The notes: generated by a model from the sequence alone, not told the origin. 64,000 nt of DNA from Liolophura sinensis (GCF_032854445.1 NC_088304.1:13529704-13593703); one strand, 5' to 3'. Positions 14,196 to 25,768 are shown, numbered from the stretch's first letter. Program-made: numbers and translations.

Positions 14196-17100
14196 TGTAT
14201 GTATGTATGTATGTATATATATACCCTCCAAAATGTATATTTAAAGCTTGTTAAAATTCTTCTTTAAATAGAATATGAGGAATTGACCTTACATTTCGCC
14301 TTCCAGTCCGCTATGTTGAATTTTTATCAGGCAATAAGAGCAACAGATCCACAGTGCCGTCTATAACTTAAGTGTGGCGAAAACGAATATGGATCATGTC
14401 GTTACATTTGTTTTGCCGAAGATTTTACGTTGTGTCAGACATAGCGATTCCCTCGCACAAAGTAGAGACTGGTCAGGGATCGTAGTGATTCTGGAATGAT
14501 TGGTCATTTTTGCAGCCATTGCTTTTTCTCCCATACAAAATACAACTGGTCGAAACGTATTTCAAAACAGCGAATTACCTCAAACAGACTTGAAAATGAA
14601 CCTTTTCGTATCGCTTGAGATGAGACATTGGATACATGTCCAGTGTGCGTTGTTAACTGGTGTATGTGTTTAAATGCAGGTTAGATTATAGTTCGCCGAT
14701 AAACTTGAGCGTTATTAACTGCCATATACTATCGTCATTTACAGTTTCGTTTTACCGTACATGTACGATTTCTCCTTTATACGTAATTATGTTTCACCGT
14801 GGTACCGGAGCGTATTTTATCGTGATACATGGCCATATTTTATCGTGATACGTAACTACATGTCACCGTGGTACATGGCCATATTCTACGATGATACGTA
14901 ATCATATTTCACCGTGATTACATGGTAATATTTAATGTGATACCCAACCATGATTAACCGTGATGCGTGACAATATTTTAACGTGATACCTAACCATGTT
15001 TAACCGCAATACGTAAGAGAATTTCACCACTGAAAACTCGGTGTTTAATGTAACTTCACCCTGACAAGCTGTCACATAATGCGCTGTTAGTTCTGATGGC
15101 AAAGTTTTTAAAGCTGACTTAAATTTGGCAAAATTACGATTCATTCTTTTTCAACACACTTTTTATCATTTTCTTTTTATGTAATTTCCTTTACGTGGAT
15201 ACTAAATCCAAATAGTAGAACAAATGATATGGGTATGTCAATAAACCAGTATAACTTAAGGAACTGCTCCAAATTAGGTTATCTTGTATGTCTGTGATCG
15301 CAGACATTTGTTACAGCTGGGTGCATGGCTCACCCCTCAGATGTAAGGTCTGTTGTCGATACAGGTCCCCAGCGATATGGGCACGCTTGATTGTTTAGTC
15401 CACAGGTGGAATTTATGGCGCTTTGCCACCTCAGTGCATTCCATAAATCTTCACTGGTTGTAAAGCATAAATATTACTGCTCTACTGTGACTGGATGGGT
15501 GTGTCGACGACAGAAAAAATTTTGCACATTATAGATACAACAATCAGACATCATAGATACAACAATCAGACATCATGGCTACAACAATCAGACATGATAG
15601 ATACAACAATCAGACATTATAGACACAACAATCAGACATTATAGACACAACAATCAGACATTATAGACACAACAATTAGACATTATAGATAAAACAATCA
15701 GACATTATACATTATAGGCACAACAATCAGACATTATAGATAAAACAATCAGACATTATAGATAAAACAATTAGACATCATAGACACAACAATCAGACAA
15801 TATAGACACAACAATCAGACATTATAGACACAACAATCAGACATTATACATTTATAGGCACACAATCAGACATTATAGATAAAACAATCAGACATTATAG
15901 ATAAAACAATCAGACATTATACACACAATAATCAGACATTATACACACAACAATCAGACATTATAGACACAACAATCAGACATTATACATTATAGGCACA
16001 ACAATCAGACATTATAGATAAAACAATCAGACATTATAGATAAAACAATCAGACATTATACACACAATAATCAGACATTATACACACAACAATCAGACAT
16101 TATAGACACAACAATCAGACATTATACATTATAGGCACAACAATCCAGACATTATAGATAAAACAATCAGACATTATGCACACAACAATCAGACATTATA
16201 GACACAACAATCAGACATTATACACACAACAATCACTGAATACGCTCCATTGTTAAAGGATTGTATTTCTGACTTTGAAAGAAATGGTTGATGTGATCCG
16301 TTAATTGTCGTAAACATTGCTAAATATTCCTGCAGTCATATGCCACAGTTTGCAAATTTGTAAGTGTGATAATTTATACAGGTATACATCATAGTAACAT
16401 GAGCATTAGCCGTGGAGGAATAGAACTGACGAATGCTATATATCTACATATTTATCTAAGATATCCATGAAAGCTGTATTCCTCTCATAGCACAAGAAAG
16501 AATGGTAAGGTGTTAAAACCAAAGTATACATCGTTGGTAGCTGACACATTTTTACATCAGTCGACAAGGGCTCTATATTGCTAAAATATTATGACTCAAA
16601 CTAAGATTTTGTCGTTGGTTTCACTTGTTACAGGCTAACGCTTTCGCTTACTTGAACAGCTCGATATATGTTGGGGGCCAGTTTCACATGTATGCCGTAC
16701 ATGTACGATAATTTGCACATATAGGACAATGGTACGGTAATAGTGACGTACAAAATATTGTACTCACTACTGTCCGATAAAAAAATGTCGCACGTGGTTT
16801 GTGAAACTGGGTCCTGGTATATAAAACTTGGTCGTGCTGCCCAATTTAAAACCCATATGTTTGTGGCTCATTTCATTGTAAAACTCGCAATACTTTTTTC
16901 CTCCTTTAACACATTGGTTCAAAGCTATGTACTGTCAAGTTCATTTCAATACATGTAGTTTATAAGGCTTTTCGGTATTTGTTTGCTAAAAAAAACAGTT
17001 TGTTTATACAAAAGCAGTGCAACGTTACAGCTGAAAAAAGTTGTGCATCTACTGCAATTTACGAAGATGTCTTCATTTAAGAGTCTCTGGTTGAATGTTA

Positions 17101-20100
17101 TTGTAAAAAACAAAGCTAAGCACACTATACTGAGTGTATGTGCATGATGTCTTCAGCTTTTGTTCTTTAAAACTTTCATATGGTACCAAACTAAGCTTTT
17201 CTGGTTTTGTATTTGTAGGCCACCAGGTTTCACAGAGAATGTCCCTGGCAGAATCGTCAACTCGGCTCCCGTATCGCCTGGCACTGGTCCAAACTCCAGC
17301 GACATGGAAACTGCAGGGGACATTAATATCGATCGCATAAGTACAATGACTTTATCGGAGTTTAAGAGCTTGCTCAGCACAGCTCTGTCCCGTTCCTAAT
17401 GCAGATTGCGTCGTCGGATTAGTTCCGAGTCTCCAAGACCGCAGGACAAAAAGGATATTTCTAAATCTCAACGTGCTAAAACAGTCTGCAGTCGGACTGA
17501 TTCTGGTCTGCAGTCGCCCCGCAAGAGGCCTCCAGCTAGTCCACGACGTGCAAAGTCCACGGTGAATTTGTCGACGACAGAGAAGTTCCGAGGTTGATTA
17601 GAGTACCTGCGGACAGACACAGGAGAACCTTACCGCAGTCCCCAGTCGACTCCACGGACGTCACGTCTGTGATCGGCCCAGGATCCACCAAACAGGCACT
17701 CTCCGATAAGCTTTTCCACCACGTCAGCTTCTTCTGATGCCCCCCGCGCTCCAGACCCGGAAAGTCCAACGAGGCCTCGGCCTTCTACGCCTTCATCTTT
17801 AACTCGACTTCCCAGACCCAAAACTCCATCTGGGATCCCGCGCCCCAGCACACCCGTCCTCCGTGACTCTGGAAGCCGGCAGAGTTCGTCCGGAGAGAAG
17901 CCCCTCTGAGACTCCGCGCAAGCAACTCCCCCAGGCCCTCAAGTCCGTACAAGCCAGTGACTCCGCGGCGTTCCCAGACACCGGAGCCAATGTCTAAAGA
18001 GGTCTGGGTTTAGACATAGGTCCCCTTCCCCCGAGGCAAGACCTTCTCCTGTCCCCACTGCTCGACAAAGAACGGTTTCGGAGCCAGGTAATAGACGATC
18101 CAGGATGCAATAAGACAGAGCGGACGCAAGAAGCAAACACAGCCATACCGCGAAATTGTGAATCTCCGAATCTCACACATCATACTGTGATTAAGCCGAC
18201 TCGGCTCCGGCCACCAAGCCCATCTCGTCTCCCGATGGCAATTAGTTCAGTCGATTTCGACAGAGAACAACCTATGAGTCGCGGGCGTCAGCAAACAGGA
18301 CCTACTTAGAGCAGTTCAGGCGCAGGCCGTCGAGCGCGGGTCCAGCTGCTGTCATAGCCAGTCGGTACACAAAGCAAAAGCAACAGTCGACTGAGGCAAC
18401 CGATCAGGTCACCTCGGTACTTGGAAAATGACGCTTCTAACGGCTCAGGTGGTGCTAAAAAGTATTTCGGTCGCCGAAATGCTAAAACCATCATTAAAGC
18501 CAATTCTGCTTTATCGAAGGCTAGATCTGTACAGAACGTCGCAGACCCTGAATCTAGGGATGAAGCGGATCGTGCTGGTATGGCCAATGAGAATAGCGAT
18601 GAAACATCTGATAATGATAGATCCCGAAGCAGAACGAGGAGTGAAAGGTTTCAGATCCGCCAGAGGCCTAAAAGTGCGGGACCTCGGCCTTTAGTACGTC
18701 AAGATGCCGAGGACAGGTCCATTATAGTGAGTCGCCGGGGAGTCGGTCAACACAGCATAACAATCACTACGGTGAAAAGACAATGTACGAGTCAAAGGGT
18801 AAGCAAGTCAGACCCTCGAGTGCTAAGAGTAATGTTACACAACCGGTGATATCTTCCTCTCCTAATTCCATACAGGAGCGCGGCCGCTCGCGTGAAGTGT
18901 CCAAGTCTTTGGACCTGACGCAAAGACGTTACCGACGAAAAGTGCTGGTCCGCGTTCCCCCTCCCCAGTGACGGGGAGTTCGAACACCCGAAAAGGACCG
19001 GTTCTTCTGGAATTCCAGAAAGGGTTAGCAACAGGTATGTATCTACCGGTAATTTGGTAAGAGCGTGGGAAGAGAAGTCATCCGGAAAGTCGGCTGGAGG
19101 ACGACGCCAGCTTCCGCCCAGCCCACGGAAGTGTGTGACTCCGAGCCCAGGGAGCGGATGGGAAAAACCGGAGCCTGTCGCAAACACGGGTCCGTCACTC
19201 CCGGACCAATGGATGATGACCACGAACTGTTGTCTCGACCGTTGTCCGAAATCAAGCGGCCCTCAACTACCCATTAACGGAATCACTAAAATTAATGTGG
19301 ATCCTTCTAAACTGCCGCGCCACCCGAGATCCGGTTATGTTTCAAAAAATGGAGGAATTGTTTCATAAAATATCGCGAGAAGGAGCTAAATGGTGGAGAT
19401 TCCGGTATGGAGAACGGTCACGATAGCGCCAGCACCAATAGCGAGGACGTCGATCGCGGCCAAGGCAGTGCCGACGACGAAGGTTCCGTGGACAGCAATT
19501 CAAACATTAAGTCGAAACTTCGAACCAGTCGTTCTGATTCAGCAATAACAAGTACAGACATTCGTTTGATGTGACTGACCCCAGTGATTTAGAAACTGTT
19601 CGGTTTGAAGCTTCGGTTGTTGCCCAACTGAGTGAAATTCTTAAGCCTGGGCCCAAGGAAGGAGCAAGGTATTGGTGGGAAATCCCGTATTCCTGCTCCA
19701 GACTTTAGACTACGATCAAAGTCGGCGTCTGAAATGCAAAACGGAGAGAGCGATGACTTTGGGGCGGATAGACGTGCGTCTGTCAATGGACGAACCCCTG
19801 TGAACTCTATGAATTCTCATTTAGCATTTAGGCAATACGATCCAAGGGCGAGAGTACCTAACTCAGGCGGTGAGGATAACACCTTGTGTAATTCAACCTG
19901 ACTGCACAGGGAAGACTCGTCCACCTCACTGTCGGACATAAGCTTAAGCAGCAGTCAGGGAGGGTTTCGATCAGAAACACCTGTCCCCAAGCTTGCTCAG
20001 CCGCTTTGTACTGGCAGGTCGACACTCTTTAGCACTCGCAAAGAGCGCTCTGCATCCGTGACATCTGTACAAGCGGCGCCGAGTACGCGGCTAGTACGGA

Positions 20101-20189
20101 CAGTTTCATTGGACCATTCTTTCACGAGCACCGGAAATAGCATTCCAGACACGTCGTTCAGCTTAGCGGAAGACGAGGAGTATGTTTGA
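3810..20189 (+). CDS. GAS2L: GAS2-family actin/microtubule cross-linker (partial gene, 3' half)
   Basis: Gene-level entry for exons at 3810-3917, 4458-4554, 11501-12677, 17219-17396 and a disrupted tail to 20189. GAS2-family proteins bind F-actin through an N-terminal CH domain and microtubules through the GAS2 (GAR) domain; longer members track plus ends via SxIP motifs that bind EB1. Here the GAS2 domain is complete (36+32 residues: 'CTCPAQFPI', 'GKYKIGDS', '[18 protein letters not shown]', 'GWDTLENYL', 'KHDPCRC'). A Ser/Pro/Arg-rich basic tail of about 390 residues follows, then more tail-like sequence. No CH-domain exon could be found in 1-3809, so the start lies upstream of the window. 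A spectraplakin (MACF1/shot) is the alternative, because it also has GAR plus SR-rich plus SxIP order, but '[18 protein letters not shown]' fits the GAS2 subfamily better and no EF hands are visible. Orthology to a single vertebrate paralogue is not settled. Confidence 0.82.
4458..4554 (+). CDS. GAS2L: GAS2-like exon: second half of GAS2 domain
   Basis: A 97-nt exon with acceptor 'ctcgccag' (AG 4456-4457) and donor 'agag|gtaagt'. It encodes '[17 protein letters not shown]', then '[15 protein letters not shown]', and ends in phase 1 with a G. The VMVRVGGGW core is the family signature of the microtubule-binding module. Phase 1 constrains the next acceptor: it fits the AG at 11499-11500, not the one at 11492-11493. 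Confidence 0.9.
4725..4935 (+). mobile_element. SINE-A, near full length
   Basis: tRNA-like head ('ggtgtggccgagggagtcag') with B-box-like 'gtgagttcaaacccagc', then the shared body, 'gggtttccctcgggctttac', and an 'aaataaataaac' tail. Confidence 0.8.
5450..5545 (+). repeat. Dispersed repeat D copy ('tgaccatttgcc' family)
   Basis: 'ccggttacgtgttaccattt', 'gttatcacactgtcgtcgct', 'tttttactctctatgccgta'. Confidence 0.8.
7764..8140 (+). repeat. 125-bp tandem triplication
   Basis: Units begin at 7764, 7889 and 8014 ('gccgcacgtcttaattatat'), period 125, with a decayed fourth start near 8139. Each unit contains a copy of the 'tgaccatttgcc' dispersed repeat. Confidence 0.9.
9040..9470 (+). repeat. About 65-bp tandem array
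   Basis: Repeats of 'cccgtgagaagactcttc' followed by 'aaagtcgcacgtaatacctg', with phases at about 9057, 9122, 9187, 9259 and 9321. The array grades into the next one. Confidence 0.85.
9478..9800 (+). repeat. About 69-bp tandem array
   Basis: Repeats of 'cgtgagaaaacccatcatga' and 'gaagcctaacataaaaatac', spaced 66-70 bp, five copies. The 'cgtgagaa' start is shared with the upstream 65-bp array, so the two are probably related. Confidence 0.85.
9871..10202 (+). repeat. 169-bp direct duplication
   Basis: Two near-identical copies starting 'gaaatctgacacaaat' at 9871 and 10040. Each contains an inverted copy of the 'tgaccatttgcc' dispersed repeat. Confidence 0.9.
10497..10622. mobile_element. Weak palindromic MITE-like element
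   Basis: Imperfect inverted similarity of 'gttcaacgaagcagttgtac' to the complement of 'ttggtacagctttagtaaac', about 125 bp. Only suggestive. Confidence 0.35.
11501..12677 (+). CDS. GAS2L: GAS2-like exon: Ser-Pro/Arg-rich repeat tail
   Basis: A 1177-nt exon, open throughout, about 391 residues. Joined in phase 1 from 4554 it reads '[17 protein letters not shown]...' and ends in phase 2 at 'aaaag|gtgggt'. Between 11950 and 12330 it carries about ten copies of a nine-residue motif of the type R-S-K-S-P-G-P-V-N, with variants such as RSKSPAPV and RCKSPGIPR. Composition is Ser, Pro, Arg and Lys throughout, as expected for a disordered, proline-directed-kinase-phosphorylated, microtubule-associated tail. 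The upstream AG at 11492-11493 is a stronger-looking tract end ('gttattttag'), but in phase 1 it would hit TAG at 11568-11570. Long antisense open frames (for example 11916-12587) only mirror the repeat. Confidence 0.8.
13020..13092 (+). mobile_element. tRNA-like SINE head
   Basis: 'ttgacctaatgattagagcg' plus 'gggatcaaacccaggtcggc' give A- and B-box-like blocks. It is not taken as a functional tRNA because the arms do not pair properly. Confidence 0.5.
13965..14045 (-). repeat. Dispersed repeat D copy, inverted
   Basis: 'aaacagagcagcgatgacag', 'ttggcaaaatggtcacatgt', 'aaccggtg'. Confidence 0.75.
14141..14223 (+). repeat. (AT)n/(ATGT)n microsatellite
   Basis: Simple repeat: (AT)n followed by about 13 ATGT units and a further (AT)n. 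Confidence 0.98.
14780..15015 (+). repeat. Degenerate tandem repeat (accgtgatacgt type)
   Basis: Imperfect recurrences of 'caccgtggtacatggccata' and 'atcgtgatacgtaa' at roughly 30-bp intervals. Confidence 0.6.
15532..16236 (+). repeat. 22-bp satellite 'gacacaacaatcagacatta'
   Basis: About 32 copies, with higher-order blocks where 'cattataggca' interrupts the 22-bp unit (near 15710, 15850, 15988 and 16125). This shows amplification of a multi-unit block of about 140 bp. Confidence 0.95.
16678..16810. mobile_element. MITE-like element with 11-bp terminal inverted repeats
   Basis: 'ccagtttcaca' at 16678-16688 and 'tgtgaaactgg' at 16800-16810. Internal 'gtagtga/gtaca' sequences are also inverted. 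Confidence 0.55.
17219..17396 (+). CDS. GAS2L: GAS2-like exon continuing the tail, to an in-frame TAA
   Basis: Acceptor 'gtatttgtag' (AG 17217-17218). The single leading G completes the AG carried over from 12677 (phase 2), giving '[16 protein letters not shown]' then '[16 protein letters not shown]' and '[17 protein letters not shown]'. TAA follows at 17397-17399. The same frame stays open after the stop for another 65 codons of similar Ser/Pro/Arg-rich composition. The stop is therefore either a genuine end for one isoform or a disruption. Confidence 0.65.
17397..20189 (+). CDS. GAS2L: Disrupted GAS2-like C-terminal coding block (frameshifts and stops)
   Basis: Protein-like Ser/Pro/Arg-rich sequence continues for 2.8 kb but changes frame repeatedly. 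Segments that read well are 17400-17594, 17594-17734, 17733-17906, 17897-18010, 18000-18110, 18109-18306, 18297-18428, 18421-18800, 18783-18930, 18935-18990, 18988-19190, 19180-19277, 19270-19365, 19386-19560, 19562-19670, 19632-19898 and 19902-20186. In-frame stops are at 17397 (TAA) and 19899 (TGA). Tail-like phrases include '[19 protein letters not shown]', '[19 protein letters not shown]', '[11 protein letters not shown]' and '[18 protein letters not shown]'. SxIP-type motifs lie at 17829-17840 (SGIP), 19006-19017 (SGIP) and 19683-19694 (SRIP). The last segment ends 'SLAEDEEYV' then TGA at 20187-20189. Overlapping frames and the absence of intron signals point to small indels. Either unpolished assembly or true decay could explain it. 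Confidence 0.6.
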
Positions 20190-20488
20190 ATTGTCAGCAT
20201 CTTTCCTTGACTTTCTAACGAGTTATGCGCATCCTCCAATCCAGTCAGCATTCTACTGTGTCACGTCGTACTTCGCCACATAAGTATTCGTGTGTTAATA
20301 AGGAACATTTTTTTCGTCCTTCTTGGTTTGTGTCCAGTCTAAACATCAAACTGTTCCCTTAGACAACTCACAGATATCGAAGTAGCCTTTTCTGTTGTTG
20401 AAATGTGGATAGAATCCACTACTACTAGTAGATGTAACCTACTCTAATGTCGATGAATCTCATTAAATCTCACTAAATCTCGCCCTTA

Positions 20489-20494
20489 AATAAA
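20489..20494 (+). promoter_or_regulatory. Candidate polyadenylation signal of the GAS2-like gene
   Basis: A canonical AATAAA hexamer lies 300 nt after the last plausible stop (20189) on the same strand. Such hexamers are common in AT-rich DNA, so this is only positional support. Confidence 0.3.
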
Positions 20495-21823
20495 GTCGGT
20501 TCTGGAATGCTTACGTGGCTTATACTCGTGCCGTAGTTTGCCCTATAACGATAGCGCAACACACCATTATTATGAATACCGGTTAACATTATTAATTCGC
20601 TGTTTTTGGCTATTTTTGCCCCCCAACATCTGTGGTACGTAAATATATATATGGTCACCAGATACATGGTAAATAGGCTGCCCGATGTTCCCGAACCTTG
20701 GACCTATCAGCGACCTCTTTGTTTCTCTGTTGCTATCGCTGACTGCTAATTATTTTATAGAAGACTAACTCTGATTAACGTTCCTGACAGCTTTTCCATT
20801 TCATAACGCTTCCACTGGAAAAATCTTGGTCGTGTCATCTGTCTGCTCTGATGTCTTACATTTAGCAAAACGAAAAACGGGCCCATTTTTGTACCAAGTT
20901 TTGTGAATGTGACACAGTGCTTTATAAGGGTGAGTAGAAGCTCTTATGTTTGAGAGTTCGAACCTTTCACGAAACCACATCAATTGAAAAATTTAGGTCG
21001 TGGAATTTAGATCGTGGCACCCGGTGCTCCATTTGTAGTATTGTCACCATGGACGAGGCAATTGCCAGTCAGAAGCTCCGAAACAACATTTTTTGTAAAA
21101 AAAGGAAAACAAACAAAAAAACTTTGCCGGTGTGTTGTGTTAAACAGACTCGTTCTGTTCTCAATGAAATTGAAGATTTCTGTTAGGGATGATATTAGAA
21201 GAAATGCCAAGTGATGTAAGTTGACTTACATCGATGTGCTGTGGATGAAGCCATTTATTGCTTGTACGTGTGACGTGCATGGAAGAGAATGGACAACAGC
21301 TATACTGTTATATGCGATAATTATTTATGTTTCTCAGCAAACTGTGTGATCCACGTTTTATGTTACCACCGGATTCTCACGTGATATTCTGTTCTTGGCT
21401 TGTTTATGTGATAGTGAATTGTTTCTTATCGCTAGTGATATATATTAGCCCTGAGTCCAACAAGACACACAACAAGATTTACAATCAGTGTGACCATCTA
21501 TTGAAACAGGATGTTCAACTAATATGTAATTATGAAGTGTGTATTGGCGAAAAACCGCCGGCAAAAGTGTGTTTGAAAAGCTGTGTATATTTACATTTCA
21601 TACATGTGGTTTAGCTGATTTCGACCCGGTTGGATTTTTGTAGCGTCAGGCGTATAGTATCTTTTCTCAGTACATTCACTTTTCGATTACGTCCTCATGT
21701 ATTTGAAGCATTTTTTTTTAATGTTTACTAGTCAACAGACAAAGGTCCAGAATTTAAGATGAACTAATTTTCCTCAATGACAACTGTACAAATACTTAGT
21801 ATTCTCGCATTTGATGCTGAGTA

Positions 21824-22023
21824 NNNNNNNNNNNNNNNNNNNNNNNNNNNNNNNNNNNNNNNNNNNNNNNNNNNNNNNNNNNNNNNNNNNNNNNNNNNNN
21901 NNNNNNNNNNNNNNNNNNNNNNNNNNNNNNNNNNNNNNNNNNNNNNNNNNNNNNNNNNNNNNNNNNNNNNNNNNNNNNNNNNNNNNNNNNNNNNNNNNNN
22001 NNNNNNNNNNNNNNNNNNNNNNN
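21824..22023. other. Assembly gap (200 N)
   Basis: Exactly 200 consecutive Ns, a scaffold gap of placeholder length. It lies 1.6 kb downstream of the disrupted GAS2-like tail. Confidence 0.99.
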
Positions 22024-22479
22024 GAGTATATTACGCCAAGAAGGTACTGGTATTTTCAGGCCTACCACACAACATAGAATACTTTACCGTGTCAACGTTA
22101 TAACCCGGGTAGTTTCGAAATTAACTGAACAGTGATGCCTAAGAAGAAATATATTTTGTCATTTAAAAGACATGGAGATAAAATTAACTCAGATGAAAAT
22201 GCTACCGTTACTGTCTAGAACCCCTCTTCGAGTCTTGGTGCACCATGCTGGTCAGTAAAATGCGCATACACCATTTCAGGTTACCAAAGATTTAGTTTTT
22301 CACTTCTAAACGTAAATCCATCTGGCTTGCACAGCTCAGTGTGAAGAACTCAGTATCACATTAAGTTTTAACAGAAGAAATATATTACGACGTATAACAA
22401 TCCCAAACTATCTTTGGATGCAATACAAGATGCACGCGTTTAAGAAGACTATTCGTCTGGAAAACTGGTAATAACGCCC

Positions 22480-22700
22480 AGGTAAACGTGCAAGAGTTAC
22501 AGAAATTTCCAGAGTTGTGTCCGCATATATCTTCAAAAGTTACAGGAATTTCCAGAGTGGTGCCAGCATACATCTGAAAAATTTATATAGGTTTCCAAAG
22601 TGCCGTCATCATACATCTGCAAAAGTTATAAAAATTTCCAGAGTAGCGTCAGCATATATCTGGATAAATTATAGATATTTCAACATTAGACTCAAAATAT
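22480..22700 (+). repeat. Degenerate 55-60-bp tandem repeat
   Basis: Four diverged units with 'tttccagagt' and 'gtcagcatatatctg'. Weaker echoes continue to about 23000. Confidence 0.6.
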
Positions 22701-23997
22701 GGTAGCACTACCATTTGACGAATAGCTGCACGATTTAGAAATATTTCCAGAGTATAATATGAAAATGCAGCATTACAAACTATTAATGTTTCAGAAGTGC
22801 CCTCAAAATACGGCCTCGCACCGATATGGCTACAGAATTGCCGAGGTGGCGTAAGGCCATAACCATTCGTTCATTCATTCATTCAAAATGTAGCAGCACA
22901 GACTATAAATAATCCATGAGTAGATGAACAATTTGTAAATATGTCAAGAGTAACTTCAAAATAGAACAGCACAAGCTAACAATATTTCAAGAGTGACGTA
23001 GGTATAGTAACTTTACCATTGTATCGAAATTGAGATGAGCAAGAGGTTAGTTTTGTTCAAGAAGTTCAAAACTTTCAAGAACACTGTATTCCAGTCATCA
23101 AAAGGCATATCGTTTCGTTTCTATGAAAGAAATCTTATCTGATAAGAAATAGGGGTGGAAGATTTTTTTAGCAAAACGACTTACTCTAACCCATGAATGG
23201 CGATTTGATTTAGTTTCATTGCTTCAAATGGCTGGCGCATTTTGTAAGCAAAAGCAGACCTGCATTTTACACCGTAACCATGTAAATGTAAAACTGTGTC
23301 GCACAATTATGTTGAGACTCAACAGCTTGCAGTTTTAATGTGCTGAACTCTGAAGTTATATGGGGATGAATTAATTTCTGTAAAAACGAGGTCGAAGTTG
23401 GAATGGATTAACTCTCTTGGAAAAGAGCTCGGAAGTCGTGTTTTCTAGAACGGTCTTCCGTTTTCCTGGATCAACCAGTTGTGATCAGACCGCCTATACA
23501 CATTCTCAAAAAATCTAAAAACAACGGCAAGTCTTTTTGTCATGCTTTTGCTTGTTTTTAGTTCGATAAGGTGTTCGGACTTTTGAGTGCTTTCTTAATG
23601 AGGAATCCTCTCCAAAGGTATTCAGTACGTTGATTAGATTATCTCTTATAGACCACTTATTCCTATTGCAATATAAGGTTGAGATGTAATGCTACTTCAT
23701 GTTGCATGTCGTATGATCATCTTTCTAAGTTTGCATTTCACTGTCTGAGGTTAAGTCAGTAATCTGTGATACCTTTTGTATTCCTTTATCTATTTGTTAA
23801 TAAAAATGTAAGTTATATTCTTAACATGGTGTCATGTCTTGCTCTCCTCAGACACAAACTAACTCGACGTAAACATTGTTTTGAATGTCACGATGCACCG
23901 TCGTTCTGATTAACTGATTCATTCATTCATTCATTCATTGCTTGATTGGTTAATTGTGTCACATAGGACTGTGGTCAGGTTATTGATAGAGGAAACA

Positions 23998-24915
23998 GCG
24001 ATTGGTTGATTGACTGACAGACTGGTTGGCTATCTGACTGACTATCTGACTGAATGACTATCTGACTAACAATCTGACTGACTATCTGACTGACCGACTA
24101 TCTGATTGACTGAATTAAGGGCTGACTGACTGACTTACTGAGTGAATGACTATCTCACTGACTATCTGACTAACAGTCTGACTGACTGAATTAATGACTA
24201 TCTGACTGACTGACTGACTATCTGGCTGAATGATTACCTGGCTGACAATCTGAGTGATTGACTGACTATCTGACTGAATGACTATCTGACTAACAATCTG
24301 ACTGGCTATCTGACTGACTGAATTAAGGGCTATCTGACTGACTGTATGGCTAACTGACTGCCTTACTGAGTGAATGACTATCTCACTGACAATATGACTA
24401 ACAATCTGACTGACTGAGTGAATGACTGTCTGACTGACTGACTGACTGACTGATTTAATGACTATCTGACTGACTGACTGACTGACTATCGGGCTGACTG
24501 ACTGACTGACTGACTGATTTAATGAATATCTGACTGACTGACTATCGGGCTGACTATCTGACTGACTGAATGACCATCTGACTGAATGACTATCTGACTA
24601 ACAATATGACTGACTCACTGATTGACTATCTGACTGAATGACTATCTGACTGACTATGTGACTGACTATCTGACTGAATTACTATCTGACTAACAATATG
24701 ACTGACTGACTAAGTGAATGACTAAGTGAATGACTATCTGACTGACTATCTGACTAGCAATCTGATCGACTGACTGAATTAATGACTATCTGAATGGCTG
24801 GCTGACTGACTCATTGACTTACTGACTATCTGGCTTAATGACTATCTTGCTGACAATCTGACTGGCTGAATGATTATCTGACTGACTATCTGTTTGACTG
24901 ACTGATTCATTGATT
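23998..24915 (+). repeat. TGAC/TATCTGAC satellite, 0.9 kb
   Basis: Built almost entirely from TGAC and TATC tetramers in varying order ('gactatctgactgaatgact'), so it behaves as a two-letter tetranucleotide array with 4-bp periodicity. Confidence 0.95.
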
Positions 24916-25768
24916 GACTGGTTCGTGTTTAGCACTCAAGAATAGTGTCGCATACGACAGTGATCAGGTTTATTGATACAGGAAACACAGCGAGCGTAAA
25001 CCATGGATTTTTAACAGGTTCCTGACTAATTTCTTGACTTAAAAACCAGAGCTGAAATAGCGAGGACTTGATTCGAACACGCGGCCAAGGGCTTGATAAT
25101 TGCATTTAGACATTGGTCAAGAAGCTATCCCCCGTGTCCGATTGCCCTCCATGGTCGAACGGTATGAATTGCATATATGTTAAAACCACTTTCCTACAAC
25201 GAATACAGTTCTATTCATTCCACCAAAGAAGGTTATGTGTTTCCGACGTTTGACTGTTTGTTTTCCAGTAACTTTGCGATAAAGTTATGGAGGGATTTGG
25301 ATGCAATTTGTCCTTGTGACTAGTACCATTGCAGTCAAAGTTGGTCATGATCCGGAGCTGGAACATGATCGGGGCAATTTTTATTGACAAAGTTTAGCGT
25401 TTCTTCGCCATTGTGAAATGTCTGTAAGCCACGGTGCCAAAGCACAGGTTTTAATGAAAGTGCATAGCTTTGTCACAGTCCATTTCATCTGACTTCTGTC
25501 CGAATCTGATTCCGGGTCGATGAATTTTTTAAATGATTCTTCACCATTGTCACGTGACGTAAAGATACCATACAAATGCAGAGTATTGTGGGATATTGTG
25601 TACTTAGCCGTGACGGGGGAAGCGGGGTGGGGACAGTGCTCTCGGATCTACGCGCCAAGTCCTACAGTTGTACACCACTCGTGCACCGTAAGGGCCGTCC
25701 CTATGACCCATTTCCAAAACAAACTATATCACAAGTTTCCAAAGGAATATGTAGGAGATAATATATAC

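Larger units (their letters stand above)
12678..17218. other. GAS2-like intron with satellites
   Basis: Holds a tRNA-like SINE head at 13020-13090, an inverted dispersed-repeat copy at 13965-14045, (ATGT)n, a degenerate 'accgtggtacatgg' array, the 22-bp satellite and a short MITE-like element at 16678-16810. No additional exon was recognised. Confidence 0.6.

Noticed and set aside
23998-24915. CRISPR-like array
   Set aside because: Tetranucleotide satellite with no spacer structure, in a eukaryotic context.
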